DNA of 64,000 bases from Candidatus Dadabacteria bacterium (GCA_028823955.1 JAPPFE010000035.1:1-64000); one strand, 5' to 3'; counted from the first letter of the stretch, positions 49,893-59,923 are shown. Translations and numbers: made by a program. The notes: generated from the sequence alone by a model not told the origin.

Positions 49893-50210
49893 ATGTCAGA
49901 AGAAAGAATTCAAAAGTTTAAGAAGTTACTTGAGAAAAATCCCGCAAACCCCCTTGTTCACTATAGTCTTGCAAATGAATACTTCAAGCTTAACCGTTAC
50001 AAAGAAACCATAGAGACAATTAACACCTACCTCAAACTTAAAGACGATGAGGGGGCCGCCTATAGAATACTTGGCCATTGCTACACTGAACTTGTGATGC
50101 CAGATCAAGCAAAGGATGCCTATGAAAAGGGTATCCAGGCGGCATCAAGACATGGACATCCGGACATGGCTGAAGAGTTCCGCGATTACATAGAATCCTT
50201 GGACATCTAG
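49893..50210 (+). CDS. Tetratricopeptide repeat protein
   Basis: Repeated 34-residue pattern: NPLVHYSLANEYFKLNRYKETIETINTYLKL / AAYRILGHCYTELVMPDQAKDAYEKGIQAA. Confidence 0.85.
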   Translation: MSEERIQKFKKLLEKNPANPLVHYSLANEYFKLNRYKETIETINTYLKLKDDEGAAYRILGHCYTELVMPDQAKDAYEKGIQAASRHGHPDMAEEFRDYIESLDI

Positions 50211-50215
50211 GCACC

Positions 50216-50650
50216 TCAGTCTGCAAGCAGATTCCACTCAATCAGGATAGAACCGATAACTATAAAAGCGATCCCCGTAATCCTCATAGGTCCTGGGGCT
50301 TCTCCCAGAAAAAGATAAGCGTAGATGGCCGTAAACATGGGAAAGGTGGCCACTATCGCAACAATTTTTGAGGTATCGGCCATCTGAAGAGCCGTGAAAT
50401 AGAGAAAAAGACCGATCAATCCTCCGATCAGCCCCGAAAGAAGTATCCAGAAAAGCGTCCGGCCGTCGACGTCAATGACCTGCGCAAACCTGCCCGTAGC
50501 CAACACTAAACACACCAAACATAACGAAGTAAAAATAAATCTTATGGTGATTACCGAAAGCGGGGAAGCATCTTTCAGACTCAGTTTTTCAAAAATCGGG
50601 TTAATCCCGAATATCATAGCCACAAGAAAAGCAATAAAGGTAGCCTTCAT
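50216..50650 (-). CDS. Small EamA/DMT-family transporter (single-domain)
   Basis: MKATFIAFLVAMIFGINPIFEKLSLKDASPLSVITIRF...; about five TM segments; likely start at the internal Met. Confidence 0.78.
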   Translation of the reverse strand: MKATFIAFLVAMIFGINPIFEKLSLKDASPLSVITIRFIFTSLCLVCLVLATGRFAQVIDVDGRTLFWILLSGLIGGLIGLFLYFTALQMADTSKIVAIVATFPMFTAIYAYLFLGEAPGPMRITGIAFIVIGSILIEWNLLAD

Positions 50651-50837
50651 TTTATCCTCCTTAAATGCAACAGAACTCCCGTCAGGCCGCAAAACTTTTT
50701 TGGTTTTTTCACATATATTAGCAGTTTCCTGAATATTTTTCAGAACCTAAACTCAGCTGTAGAGGAAACTATCTGTCTTTTACATCCGTCTAGAACTTGT
50801 AGGATTCGGGCGAAGCAGGAATCTTTGTTCCGAGATA

Positions 50838-51218
50838 ATGGAAACTTCACAAAAAACAGTCTGCCTAGTAGCTGACGACATGTTCTTCTCGTCAAAGATT
50901 GAAAGCGCGACCAAACACCTTGGTATTGTTATGATAAAGGTAAAGAACCATAATGAGTTTCGAGACAAGATAGGAGGAAAAACAGTTGACCTCGTAATTG
51001 TTGATCTCGCCTCAAAGAGAATTGACACCGAAGATATCTTCACCAAGCTTAAAAGCTTTCCAGAACATCAAGGAACCTTCTGTATAGGATATCTGCCACA
51101 CGTGGAACGGGAGCTTGCCAGCAAATTCAGGGAAAAGGGAGTGGATCTCGTTATTCCAAGATCGAAATTCTCTCAGGAAATGAGCAAGATAATTGAAGAA
51201 CATCTAGAGTCGAAGTAA
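50838..51218 (+). CDS. Response-regulator receiver-like protein (possibly degenerate)
   Basis: VCLVADDMFFSSKIESA, VDLVIVDLAS resemble REC acidic pocket and phospho-Asp region; the Lys motif is not conserved. Confidence 0.6.
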   Translation: METSQKTVCLVADDMFFSSKIESATKHLGIVMIKVKNHNEFRDKIGGKTVDLVIVDLASKRIDTEDIFTKLKSFPEHQGTFCIGYLPHVERELASKFREKGVDLVIPRSKFSQEMSKIIEEHLESK

Positions 51219-51407
51219 AAACACAGATCTCCAGCCTTGAAAATATTCTTCTAGTGTAAGTGGTAGCGACTCGTACTCACGCAAAAATCCGCGGAAATTC
51301 ATATCACATCTGTAACCAAACCCCAATCATGAACCTAGCTTGACAATGAAAAGGGGAATAATAATAATGTTTCCAAAGTTTTTTCCCCAATACCTTGGTA
51401 GCAACTT

Positions 51408-52328
51408 ATGTCAGACGACCAATCCAAAATATGGTTTAACGGAAAAACAGTGCCTTGGGATGAGGCGAACGTGCACGTACTCACCCACACTCTGCACTAC
51501 GGCCTAGGCGCCTTTGAAGGCATAAGAGCTTACAAATGCTCTAACGGAAAATCAGCTGTCTTAAAACTTGCCGAACACATGGAAAGGCTTTATACCTCGG
51601 CGCACGTGGCCGGCATAGAAATTCCCTATGACATGCAGACCCTTTGCGATGCAGTAACGGACCTTCTACGTGAAAACGGACTTGATGAAGCTTACATCAG
51701 GCCAATAGCTTTTATCGGGCCGGGAAAAAAAGGAATACTTCCCGGAGACAACGCCGTAACCGTGGCGATAGCCGTATGGCCATGGGGGACATATCTGGGA
51801 GATGACGCGATTGCCAATGGAATCAGGGTAAAGATATCCTCCTACACTAGAATGCACGTTAACTCCTTTATGACCAAGGCCAAGATATGCGGAAATTACG
51901 TAAATTCAGTAATGGCCAGGCAGGAAGCCGCCGACCTCGGTTTTGATGAGGCAATACTGCTCGACTCAGAAGGTTACGTGGCCGAAGGAAGCGGGGAGAA
52001 CATCTTCATCGTTAGAAACGGGATTCTCAAGACTCCCCCTCTAACTTCCATACTGGAAGGAATAACCAGAAAGTGCGTTCTAGATCTCGCTGACGACGAA
52101 AGTATTACGGTAAAAGAGCAACGTTTCACGAGAGACGAGCTTTACATCGCGGATGAAGCCTTCTTCACCGGCACCGCCGCCGAAGTAACGCCGATCAGGG
52201 AAGTTGACGGCAAGAAAATAGGTTCCGGAAAACCCGGAGAAATAACGAAAAGACTCCAAGAAAGGTATTTCGCCGTAATAAAAGGAGAAGATGAGAAATT
52301 CAGGCACTGGCTTGATTACATCCCCTGA
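51408..52328 (+). CDS. ilvE: Branched-chain amino acid aminotransferase
   Basis: IWFNGKTVPWDEANVHVLTHTLHYGLGAFEGIRAY, EGSGENIFIVRNG, EGITRKCVLDLA, FFTGTAAEVTPI. Confidence 0.96.
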   Translation: MSDDQSKIWFNGKTVPWDEANVHVLTHTLHYGLGAFEGIRAYKCSNGKSAVLKLAEHMERLYTSAHVAGIEIPYDMQTLCDAVTDLLRENGLDEAYIRPIAFIGPGKKGILPGDNAVTVAIAVWPWGTYLGDDAIANGIRVKISSYTRMHVNSFMTKAKICGNYVNSVMARQEAADLGFDEAILLDSEGYVAEGSGENIFIVRNGILKTPPLTSILEGITRKCVLDLADDESITVKEQRFTRDELYIADEAFFTGTAAEVTPIREVDGKKIGSGKPGEITKRLQERYFAVIKGEDEKFRHWLDYIP

Positions 52329-52348
52329 ACCGGTCTCCCAGACTGAAA

Positions 52349-52981
52349 CTATAGTTTGCTTGCCTCGTTCATGGCCGTGAATCGAGGAACATTCTCAACG
52401 CGCTTAATCCAAGCTCGAATTGCAGGATATCCATCTAAAGCAAATCCACCTTCCTCAGCCACATGAGTGTATGCGTAGAGCGCAATATCAGCAATCGAGA
52501 AGCTCTCGGCAACTAGAAAAATATGAGAAGTCAGATGGTTTTCCATAAGAGCCAGCGCGGCTTCACCCGGCGCTTTTTTGGCTTCCAGCATAGCCAGCAC
52601 GTCGTCTGTCAACTCGCGATGCTGGCGCAAAAAACGTGAGGTAGCAATGTTTGGCTCATGGCTGTATTGCTCCCAGAATAACCATTGTAAAACCTGAGCT
52701 CGCTTGAAGGGTTCGGACGGCAGATAGTCGGTTCCTTCGGCAAAATGGAACAGGATTGCGTTTGATTCTGAAAGCACACGACCATCTTCAAACACCAAGG
52801 TCGGGATCTTTCCATTCGGGTTGATCGCCAGAAATTCCGGGGTTCGGGTCTCACCATTCAATATATCTAGATCGACTACTCGAAAAGCCTTGCCAGTAAG
52901 CCTAAGAATCAATCGGACCTTATAGCCATTGCCGGAAATCGGGTCGTCGTAAAGGGTCAACATAAGTGTTCCTCGGTACAT
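52349..52981 (-). CDS. Glutathione S-transferase family protein
   Basis: LTLYDDPISGNGYKVRLILRLTGK, NPNGKIPTLVFEDGRVLSESNAILFHFAEGT, SIADIALYAYTHVAEEGGF. Confidence 0.9.
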   Translation of the reverse strand: MYRGTLMLTLYDDPISGNGYKVRLILRLTGKAFRVVDLDILNGETRTPEFLAINPNGKIPTLVFEDGRVLSESNAILFHFAEGTDYLPSEPFKRAQVLQWLFWEQYSHEPNIATSRFLRQHRELTDDVLAMLEAKKAPGEAALALMENHLTSHIFLVAESFSIADIALYAYTHVAEEGGFALDGYPAIRAWIKRVENVPRFTAMNEASKL

Positions 52982-53116
52982 TCAGGATGGAGGAAGATAG
53001 GCTAGCACAACAAATCGTTGGGTACAAGAAGCAGCCAATAAGAAGAGAAAAATGCCTGATTACGCCCCCCCCCGGATCGTCTTTTTTCTTCAGGAAAAGA
53101 GCGATCGGCAAGGAAC

Positions 53117-54601
53117 TTACCTTTTCATAAGGTAGTTAACTATGGTTCTGACACCGAACCCAGATGCCCCATACTGATACCAGTCAGAAGATTTCTCCAC
53201 GTACGAGGGGCCAGCTATGTCTATATGGACCCACGGAACATCAGAAACGAAATTTTCAAGGAAAAGCGCTGCGGTTATCGCCCCGCCCCACCTGCTCCCG
53301 ACATTCTTAACGTCTGCCACGCGACTTCTTATTTCCTCCCTTAACTCCGCATCAAGAGGAAGTTCCCACATCTTCTCGCCGACATCGTCTGCGGAACCTA
53401 AAATCGATTTTACGAGATTCGCGTTATTACCCATAACCCCGGCGTTATGAAGGCCAAGCCCAACTATGCAGGCACCGGTAAGGGTTGCGAGATCTACTAT
53501 CTCGGAAACTCCAAGGCGGACCGCGTAACTGAGTGCATCAGAAAGCGCCACCCTGCCCTCCGCGTCGGTGTTTATAATTTCTATTGTCTTTCCGTTAAGA
53601 GCTGTTACCACATCATCCGGCTTGTAGGCAGAAGCGCCGGTCATATTTTCGGTGGCCGGGACAATTCCGTGAACGTTAACGCTGGGAGTCAGTTCTCCGA
53701 GTGCTTTCATGGTCCCTAGTACTACCGCCGCACCCGACATATCCATTTTCATCGTTCTCATACTGTCTGCGGGCTTAAGACACAGACCTCCCGAATCAAA
53801 AGTTATACCCTTGCCCACGATAGCAACTTTTTTACGGGATTTTACAGGAGGTGAGTAGGAAAGGTGTATGAACCTCGGAGGCTCACTACTTCCAAAAGAA
53901 ACCGCTGAGAGTCCTCCCATTCCCATTTGTCTTATCTCATCCCTATCAAGGACCTTGCAACTGATGTGTTCTGATCCTTCGGAAATCGAAAGAGCGTGTT
54001 CTGCGAGAATCGAGGGGGTAAGGATATTCGGAGGATCGTTAACAAGATCCCTTGAAAAAGCCACACTACTTGAAACAGCGCTGGCATATGCGGCCTCACC
54101 GCTGAAATAATTGGCCGAAATCCTCCTTGATGCTATACAAACTTCCTCTATCCGATTCTTCCTTCTTCCTGAAGACTTGAACTTCCCGTATTCATAGGTC
54201 CCGCAAGCCATGCCCTCGAGAAAAACCTTAAGAAACTCCCTATCCACGTTGGAAAAATCAACGGAGACGGTGCGGGAATGCTGGCCGGTTCTTGCAACCG
54301 CAATGTTTGCGGCGCGAAAGGCCTCAAGCGCCCCGAAATCTTCTTTTTTCCCAAGTCCAAGAAGAACGGCTGTTTTCGTATTGAAATCGCCAGGGGTATC
54401 AACTACAACTGTCTTTCCGAAAGCGCCTTTAAAATCAGACGACTTCACTTTGTCTGAAAGGAATCCTCCGAGTTTGCTATCGATTTTTCTAGCGGCAGCT
54501 GGAAGCCTCTGCCTCTCATAACAGAAAAAAACAACTGAATCCGACTCGACGTCGGCGACATTATCCTTTACCAGAAAAAACTCCATTTCTTCACCATTCA
54601 C
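53117..54601 (-). CDS. pepA: Leucyl aminopeptidase (M17)
   Basis: VAIVGKGITFDSGGLCLKP, MKMDMSGAA, NTDAEGRVALSDALSYA, DLATLTGA. Confidence 0.95.
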   Translation of the reverse strand: MNGEEMEFFLVKDNVADVESDSVVFFCYERQRLPAAARKIDSKLGGFLSDKVKSSDFKGAFGKTVVVDTPGDFNTKTAVLLGLGKKEDFGALEAFRAANIAVARTGQHSRTVSVDFSNVDREFLKVFLEGMACGTYEYGKFKSSGRRKNRIEEVCIASRRISANYFSGEAAYASAVSSSVAFSRDLVNDPPNILTPSILAEHALSISEGSEHISCKVLDRDEIRQMGMGGLSAVSFGSSEPPRFIHLSYSPPVKSRKKVAIVGKGITFDSGGLCLKPADSMRTMKMDMSGAAVVLGTMKALGELTPSVNVHGIVPATENMTGASAYKPDDVVTALNGKTIEIINTDAEGRVALSDALSYAVRLGVSEIVDLATLTGACIVGLGLHNAGVMGNNANLVKSILGSADDVGEKMWELPLDAELREEIRSRVADVKNVGSRWGGAITAALFLENFVSDVPWVHIDIAGPSYVEKSSDWYQYGASGFGVRTIVNYLMKR

Positions 54602-54730
54602 CCAGATTTAAAAATACAGCCCAAATACAGATATTTAACAAGAAGGTAATTCTACACTACCAACCCCCGGTAAAACAAAAAGAATTAATTAATATTAAGT
54701 GCTTCCATGGGTTTTTCCTAAGGATACAAG

Positions 54731-57700
54731 CTAACTAGAAACCCTGCCAGACGGTTCAAACACCAGCTCCGGCACTACTACTTCCCATTCATCGCACCTT
54801 ATTCTGTCCCGGTATTGGGAGTCCGAAATATCCTGGCTCCAAGCCACGATGGCAAAAACCGTTGCGGAATCACATCGCATTCCATCCGGGGGTGCAAATT
54901 TCTTGGCAAGCTGCCCTACTACCGTCCCCGAAGGGTCAAGCAATTCCCAGCGTCCATTTACAACCTGCGTTCTAAGCGGGTCTCCGGGAGACAGAGCAGA
55001 AATGGAATGATGCAGAGAGTGGCGGGCCTCTTTAGACCCCGCAAAGCCCAAATTTACATCTCTAAGGCCTAGTCTGCTAAAGCGGTTCTTAAACTCCGCG
55101 GATTCATCCGGCAGTTCGATCGGCTCGCGGAGTATCACCGAGGCATTGCCAAGCAACGTATCCTGCAGTTGATTGGGTTTCTCAAGGTATGCAAGCACCA
55201 GAGTCTTTTTCGCGCGTGTCATGGCTACATAGTACAACCTGCGCTCCTCATCCACGTCATTGCTGCTTCCGGTGTGATTCCAATCGCCGTCGAGTATAAC
55301 CACATGATCAAACTCAAGCCCTTTGGCTCTGTGCGCGCTCAGTAGCAGTAGCCCTCGCTGGCGGCGGCGTACTTGGCGACCCCATTCGGCAAGCCATTCA
55401 ATGAAGTGAACAACAGGCGTTTCCGCGCCACCGGTTTCAAGCGCATACTCCTCGACGGCCTCCCGCAGCAGATCGTTCCAGTAACCGGGCGTTTGCATAT
55501 CGAGCCAGCCGTTAAGATCCCCACCGTTAACAATGCCGCTTTTCTGTCCCCGCACCCATTCAACAAACACCCGGGTCTCCCGCAGTAGCCAGAAACTTGG
55601 GGGTTCTTCATTCCCCATCTGTACCGGGATGCCGTGAACTTCGCATAAGGAACGCACGGTATCCAGGTCTTCCCACTTACGTGCTATTACGGCGCACTCG
55701 GACCAGTCCCAGTCAGATGAGAGACTTTGAAGACGTGTGAATTCCGCTATTACCGTCTGTGCCTGTGAAACCGTGTCACGGCCCGCTGGCAATATCTGCA
55801 CCCTGCCCCGCGCTACCGGATCCAACCGCTCCCATTTACCGCCCCCCGGATCCCTTGAACGCGCGCGGTTAACGCGAATGGGATTGTCAACCTTCATACG
55901 TTCTCGCGCCGGTTCGATCACCGCATTTGCCGCCGAGATGATATGACTGGTAGAGCGGTAGTTCTCGATCAAAAAAGCGGGGCGGGATTTGTAATCCGCC
56001 TCAAACCGGCGGATAAATTTCACAGAAGCGCCTTTAAAAGCGTAGATATTCTGATCATCATCGCCTACGGCAAACAACGTGAGTTTGCCTTCCTCTTCAT
56101 TTAGCGTCCGCCCGGCCAAAGCCGATATCAACTCATACTCATCCGGGCCGATATCCTGATATTCGTCAACCAGTATCCAGCGAAAACCGGCAAGTAGCCG
56201 TTCACGCTGTTCATCCGATTGTTCAGGCGGTGCTCCTTCCCCGTGCAACAAGGCTACCGCATTGCGAAGCATTTTCCTGAAAAATTCGTCGTCCGGATTT
56301 TTGGCCGTTTCGGCAAAGCTGGCACCGACCAGACGCATGGCAAGAGCGTGACACGTAAGCACCGTTACTCCCGAGGCATCGCTGCCGACGAGATCCTTCA
56401 GGCGGCGGCGGATATCGACAGCCGCGTGACGGTTGTACGCCAAGGCCATTATGCTACGGGGATTTTCCCGTCTGACGCGCAGCAGGTAGGCGATGCGATG
56501 CACCAGCACCCGTGTCTTGCCGGAACCGGGACCGGCAAGAACCAGCACGTTTGTCTGTTCCCGATCATCGGCGACTATGCGCTGCTGAGCGGGACTGTTC
56601 AAGCTCTCAACTATTGCCCGCCACGATGCGGGCGTGGTTTCCCGGGCAAGTTCCCTCTGACGGTCGGGCAGCCAGCGGCTAAGGAAATCATCCTGCTTGA
56701 GGTTAAAGTAGTCAGAGACCAGTCTCTGGGCCTTGGACATGGAGTCAAGCCCTCTGTGCGCGAACTCAGCCATTATATGTATCTGCTGAACCCGCCCCCT
56801 GTAGTACTCTGCGAGAGGTTTGAAATCAACATTGGCGAAACCCCGTTTTTCATCTTTCAAATGGATACTCATTGCCGTACGGAACACCGTAAGTCCCCTG
56901 TTAAGACGAATTACTTCCTGTTCGTGAAGCCAGAGCAATGCGCGGTTCTGTAATCTGACTGGATCTTTGATTTGGCTCTTTAAAACCAGATCAGAGGTAA
57001 TCGTTCTTAAAAGTTTTCCAAGGGTTGTGTCAACCATAAGGTCCGTCCCGCGGGTTCCCCGCGGTACGCAAGCAAGCAGATGTCCGAGCAGCAGGTCAGC
57101 CGCGGCGCGACGGATTTCCGCGGTCTTCTCAAGCACGTCCCATTCCCGCCGGAGCGTTACCCGCACCGTATCTCCGTCGTGGTTTTGCACATCCAGGCTT
57201 CCCGTGTTGTCCCCTTCGCCCCGACCGTCATAAGCTATGCTGCGAAGAAGACTCAGCAATCGTTGCGGCAAAGGGTTTACCAGTCCTTGTTCCCGAAGTT
57301 TCTGCGCCGCCACCCGTAAAAGCAACGTAAATTTTCCTCCCTTTTTAATATCCGGTTCCATTTCTCGCATATACCCGATTAGAGCGGTCTCAAGATTCTG
57401 CGTTTCCTCAAAGCATTTAAGCGATGAGTGTTCCACACCTGAATGCACAAAGGCAGTCAGTATGACGTCATTGCTGGCTATGCCCAGATGCCCAAGGTTA
57501 TAAAGAGCGGCACTGACTCCCTCAGCGCTAAGACCCGATACGTACATGAGCTGATCAGTGGAAATACCTTCATCCATGTCCGCATCCATTATCGCCTCGA
57601 CAATTGACATAAGCTGACGACGATAGGAATCCTCAACAGGCTTTTTTTCAAGCCTGTCCAGAGCTTCCTTCAGCGAGTCGACCTGAAGGGAGGAGGGAAA

Positions 57701-59923
57701 CACGTTAATCAGATTCTCTTCCCGAGAAAGCAGTACGGCTTCTTCAAGCCAGGAGATAGCGGTCCGTACCCGGGTATCGTCGGTAGCTGAGTCTCTTATA
57801 AACTCATTATCCTCATCCTCAATCAGTATTTCACCGGCAGTTGCTATGACTTCGCCACCCAGACGTTTCTTCCGGTCCAATCTGCGCAAGGCTCTCAGGA
57901 TGCCATGAATCTCCCGGCGAGTGAGTCGCGAGCGCGCGGACATTCCAAACTGCCTCTCCACGTCTTCTTTAGCATAGAGCATTACGCAACGCGCAGGTTT
58001 CTGATCCCTCCCTGCCCTGCCCGCCTCCTGCAGGTAGTTCTCAAGTGAGCTAGGCATATCCGAATGGACCACAAGGCGTACATCGGGCTTGTCAATACCC
58101 ATGCCGAACGCGTTTGTGGCTGCAATGACGCGCAGGTCGCCTTCAATGAAACTCTGCTGCACGTTTTTCTTGGTTTCCGGCGGCAACCCGGCATGAAAAT
58201 GGTCCGCCGCAAGGCCCTTGTTCGCAAGGAACTCAGCCACTTCTTCACTTTGCCTGCGCGTCGCACAATACACGATGACACCTCCGGGCAAATCCGCCGA
58301 CAGGGCGTCTTCAATAACCTGGTAGATATGCGAGAATTTTTCAGGCTCATTCGTCGGCAAAACTTCAAACGTCAGGTTGGGGCGATCAGCCCCTCCGTTA
58401 AAAACGGTGAGATCAACTCCCAACTCTTCCTGGAAATAAAGCGTGATTTCCTCCATAACGTCAGGCTTGGCGGTCGCGGTAAGACAAAGCACGGGCGGTA
58501 TCGGCTCCTCTCCCGCCCTTTGGCGTATGAAACGTCCCACGTAGCGGTAATCGGGCCTGAAATCATGTCCCCACTTCGAGAGGCAATGTGCCTCGTCAAG
58601 CACCCACGCGCCGATCTCCCGCTGATCAAGCACCCGCCGAAGGGAACGGCTGCGAAGCTGTTCAGGTGAAATGATAAGCATGCTTGCGTCCCCGAGTCTT
58701 ACCCTGTCAAGAGCTTCTGCCCGTTCTGGCATGGAGAGCAATCCGTTTATGGTAACACACGAAATGATTCCCTTGGCCGCAAGTCCCGCCACCTGATCCG
58801 CCATGAGCGCGACCAAGGGGGAAATTACAACCGTCAAAGCACCGGTCTTATCGTAGCGTGAGAGGGCCGGGACCTGATAGCAAAGCGACTTGCCCGCGCC
58901 AGTGGGCATAATACCAAGAACATGGTCCCCTGCCATGACCATCTCAACTATCGCCTGCTGCATGGGACGACCATCGGGAACAGGCGGTTCCGGGCGGAAA
59001 TCGGGAAAGCCGAACCAGCGGGTAAGTTCCTTGCGGGCATCATGTCTTTCCCGGCACCAACTGCAGGCCGAATCGTTACAGACGGTATCGCGCAACCAGC
59101 GAACCAGACGCCCGGCTTCCGGAAACTGGTGGCGAACCCAGGGCGGCATGACTGAGTTCCCTCCCGATACGGAAAGCCACGCCAGAGCGTAGGCAAGCGC
59201 CCAGCCGTGGCGAGGGATGTCTTCTATAATATCGGCGGCTTGGGTCTTGCAGGCATTTTTCCCAAGCCGCTTAAGTATCACGGCGCGGGCCGTGGCGTCC
59301 GACGGGCGTTTCGAAAGCCTGATATCCGAGAAGAACATGTCGAAGCCCGACATCTTGTCCTGCGCCGTGGCAAGCCAGTGCCATGCCGCGAGCAGGTTCT
59401 GCGGAGCTTTTCGCAGAGCTTCGCATTCATCATTGAAAAGTTCGAGCGTGATTCGGGCGTCAAGCTCGGGATTGTTTCTTTGCCCTCGTTTTAACCCAGC
59501 GTCCTTGTAGTGCTTTACGAGACTGTGATAGGGGTTTCGGGGAAAAGCCAAGGGACTCAGCCAGAGCGTGTCCACCGCGGGCAGCTTCAGCAATCGCAAA
59601 TCAGGTTTCGCGGCAGCTAGGTAAGGTAGATCGAAATTAATGAGGTTGTGACCCAGAAGAAAGGATGCCCCGTCCGCAAGATCGTCAAGCTCCTTGAGTC
59701 TGGCCCGAAGGTCCCCGTCGCGGAAAAAAACAGTCTGCCCGGTATCCGGGCGTACGGCCGCGAAGGCGTGGATCCATTTGTTCTTTTTTCCGACTTCAAG
59801 GTCAAGCGAAAGATAGGAAGACTTCAAGGTTCTGGCTTTGCCGTGTGGCTTCTGCGCGTCATCACCGGTTTTGAGTTTTGATGAACCCCCTGCTCCACGG
59901 CCTCGAATTGGGCGTTTTGTCAT
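54731..59923 (-). CDS. Giant multidomain helicase: DEDD-type exonuclease-like domain + RecQ (SF2) helicase + UvrD/PcrA-like (SF1) helicase
   Basis: N-term YLSLDLEV...LLGHNLINFDLPYL...NNPELDARITLELF; RecQ GIMPTGAGKSLCYQVPAL, VLDEAHCLSKWGHDFRPDYR, QEAGRAGRDQKPARCV; SF1 VLVLAGPGSGKTRVLVHRIAYLL, ILVDEYQDIGPDEYELI, GDDDQNIYAFKGA, LLLLSAHRAKGLEFDHVVILDGDW, YVAMTRAKKTLVLAY. One uninterrupted 1730-codon frame. Confidence 0.95.
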   Translation of the reverse strand: MTKRPIRGRGAGGSSKLKTGDDAQKPHGKARTLKSSYLSLDLEVGKKNKWIHAFAAVRPDTGQTVFFRDGDLRARLKELDDLADGASFLLGHNLINFDLPYLAAAKPDLRLLKLPAVDTLWLSPLAFPRNPYHSLVKHYKDAGLKRGQRNNPELDARITLELFNDECEALRKAPQNLLAAWHWLATAQDKMSGFDMFFSDIRLSKRPSDATARAVILKRLGKNACKTQAADIIEDIPRHGWALAYALAWLSVSGGNSVMPPWVRHQFPEAGRLVRWLRDTVCNDSACSWCRERHDARKELTRWFGFPDFRPEPPVPDGRPMQQAIVEMVMAGDHVLGIMPTGAGKSLCYQVPALSRYDKTGALTVVISPLVALMADQVAGLAAKGIISCVTINGLLSMPERAEALDRVRLGDASMLIISPEQLRSRSLRRVLDQREIGAWVLDEAHCLSKWGHDFRPDYRYVGRFIRQRAGEEPIPPVLCLTATAKPDVMEEITLYFQEELGVDLTVFNGGADRPNLTFEVLPTNEPEKFSHIYQVIEDALSADLPGGVIVYCATRRQSEEVAEFLANKGLAADHFHAGLPPETKKNVQQSFIEGDLRVIAATNAFGMGIDKPDVRLVVHSDMPSSLENYLQEAGRAGRDQKPARCVMLYAKEDVERQFGMSARSRLTRREIHGILRALRRLDRKKRLGGEVIATAGEILIEDEDNEFIRDSATDDTRVRTAISWLEEAVLLSREENLINVFPSSLQVDSLKEALDRLEKKPVEDSYRRQLMSIVEAIMDADMDEGISTDQLMYVSGLSAEGVSAALYNLGHLGIASNDVILTAFVHSGVEHSSLKCFEETQNLETALIGYMREMEPDIKKGGKFTLLLRVAAQKLREQGLVNPLPQRLLSLLRSIAYDGRGEGDNTGSLDVQNHDGDTVRVTLRREWDVLEKTAEIRRAAADLLLGHLLACVPRGTRGTDLMVDTTLGKLLRTITSDLVLKSQIKDPVRLQNRALLWLHEQEVIRLNRGLTVFRTAMSIHLKDEKRGFANVDFKPLAEYYRGRVQQIHIMAEFAHRGLDSMSKAQRLVSDYFNLKQDDFLSRWLPDRQRELARETTPASWRAIVESLNSPAQQRIVADDREQTNVLVLAGPGSGKTRVLVHRIAYLLRVRRENPRSIMALAYNRHAAVDIRRRLKDLVGSDASGVTVLTCHALAMRLVGASFAETAKNPDDEFFRKMLRNAVALLHGEGAPPEQSDEQRERLLAGFRWILVDEYQDIGPDEYELISALAGRTLNEEEGKLTLFAVGDDDQNIYAFKGASVKFIRRFEADYKSRPAFLIENYRSTSHIISAANAVIEPARERMKVDNPIRVNRARSRDPGGGKWERLDPVARGRVQILPAGRDTVSQAQTVIAEFTRLQSLSSDWDWSECAVIARKWEDLDTVRSLCEVHGIPVQMGNEEPPSFWLLRETRVFVEWVRGQKSGIVNGGDLNGWLDMQTPGYWNDLLREAVEEYALETGGAETPVVHFIEWLAEWGRQVRRRQRGLLLLSAHRAKGLEFDHVVILDGDWNHTGSSNDVDEERRLYYVAMTRAKKTLVLAYLEKPNQLQDTLLGNASVILREPIELPDESAEFKNRFSRLGLRDVNLGFAGSKEARHSLHHSISALSPGDPLRTQVVNGRWELLDPSGTVVGQLAKKFAPPDGMRCDSATVFAIVAWSQDISDSQYRDRIRCDEWEVVVPELVFEPSGRVSS

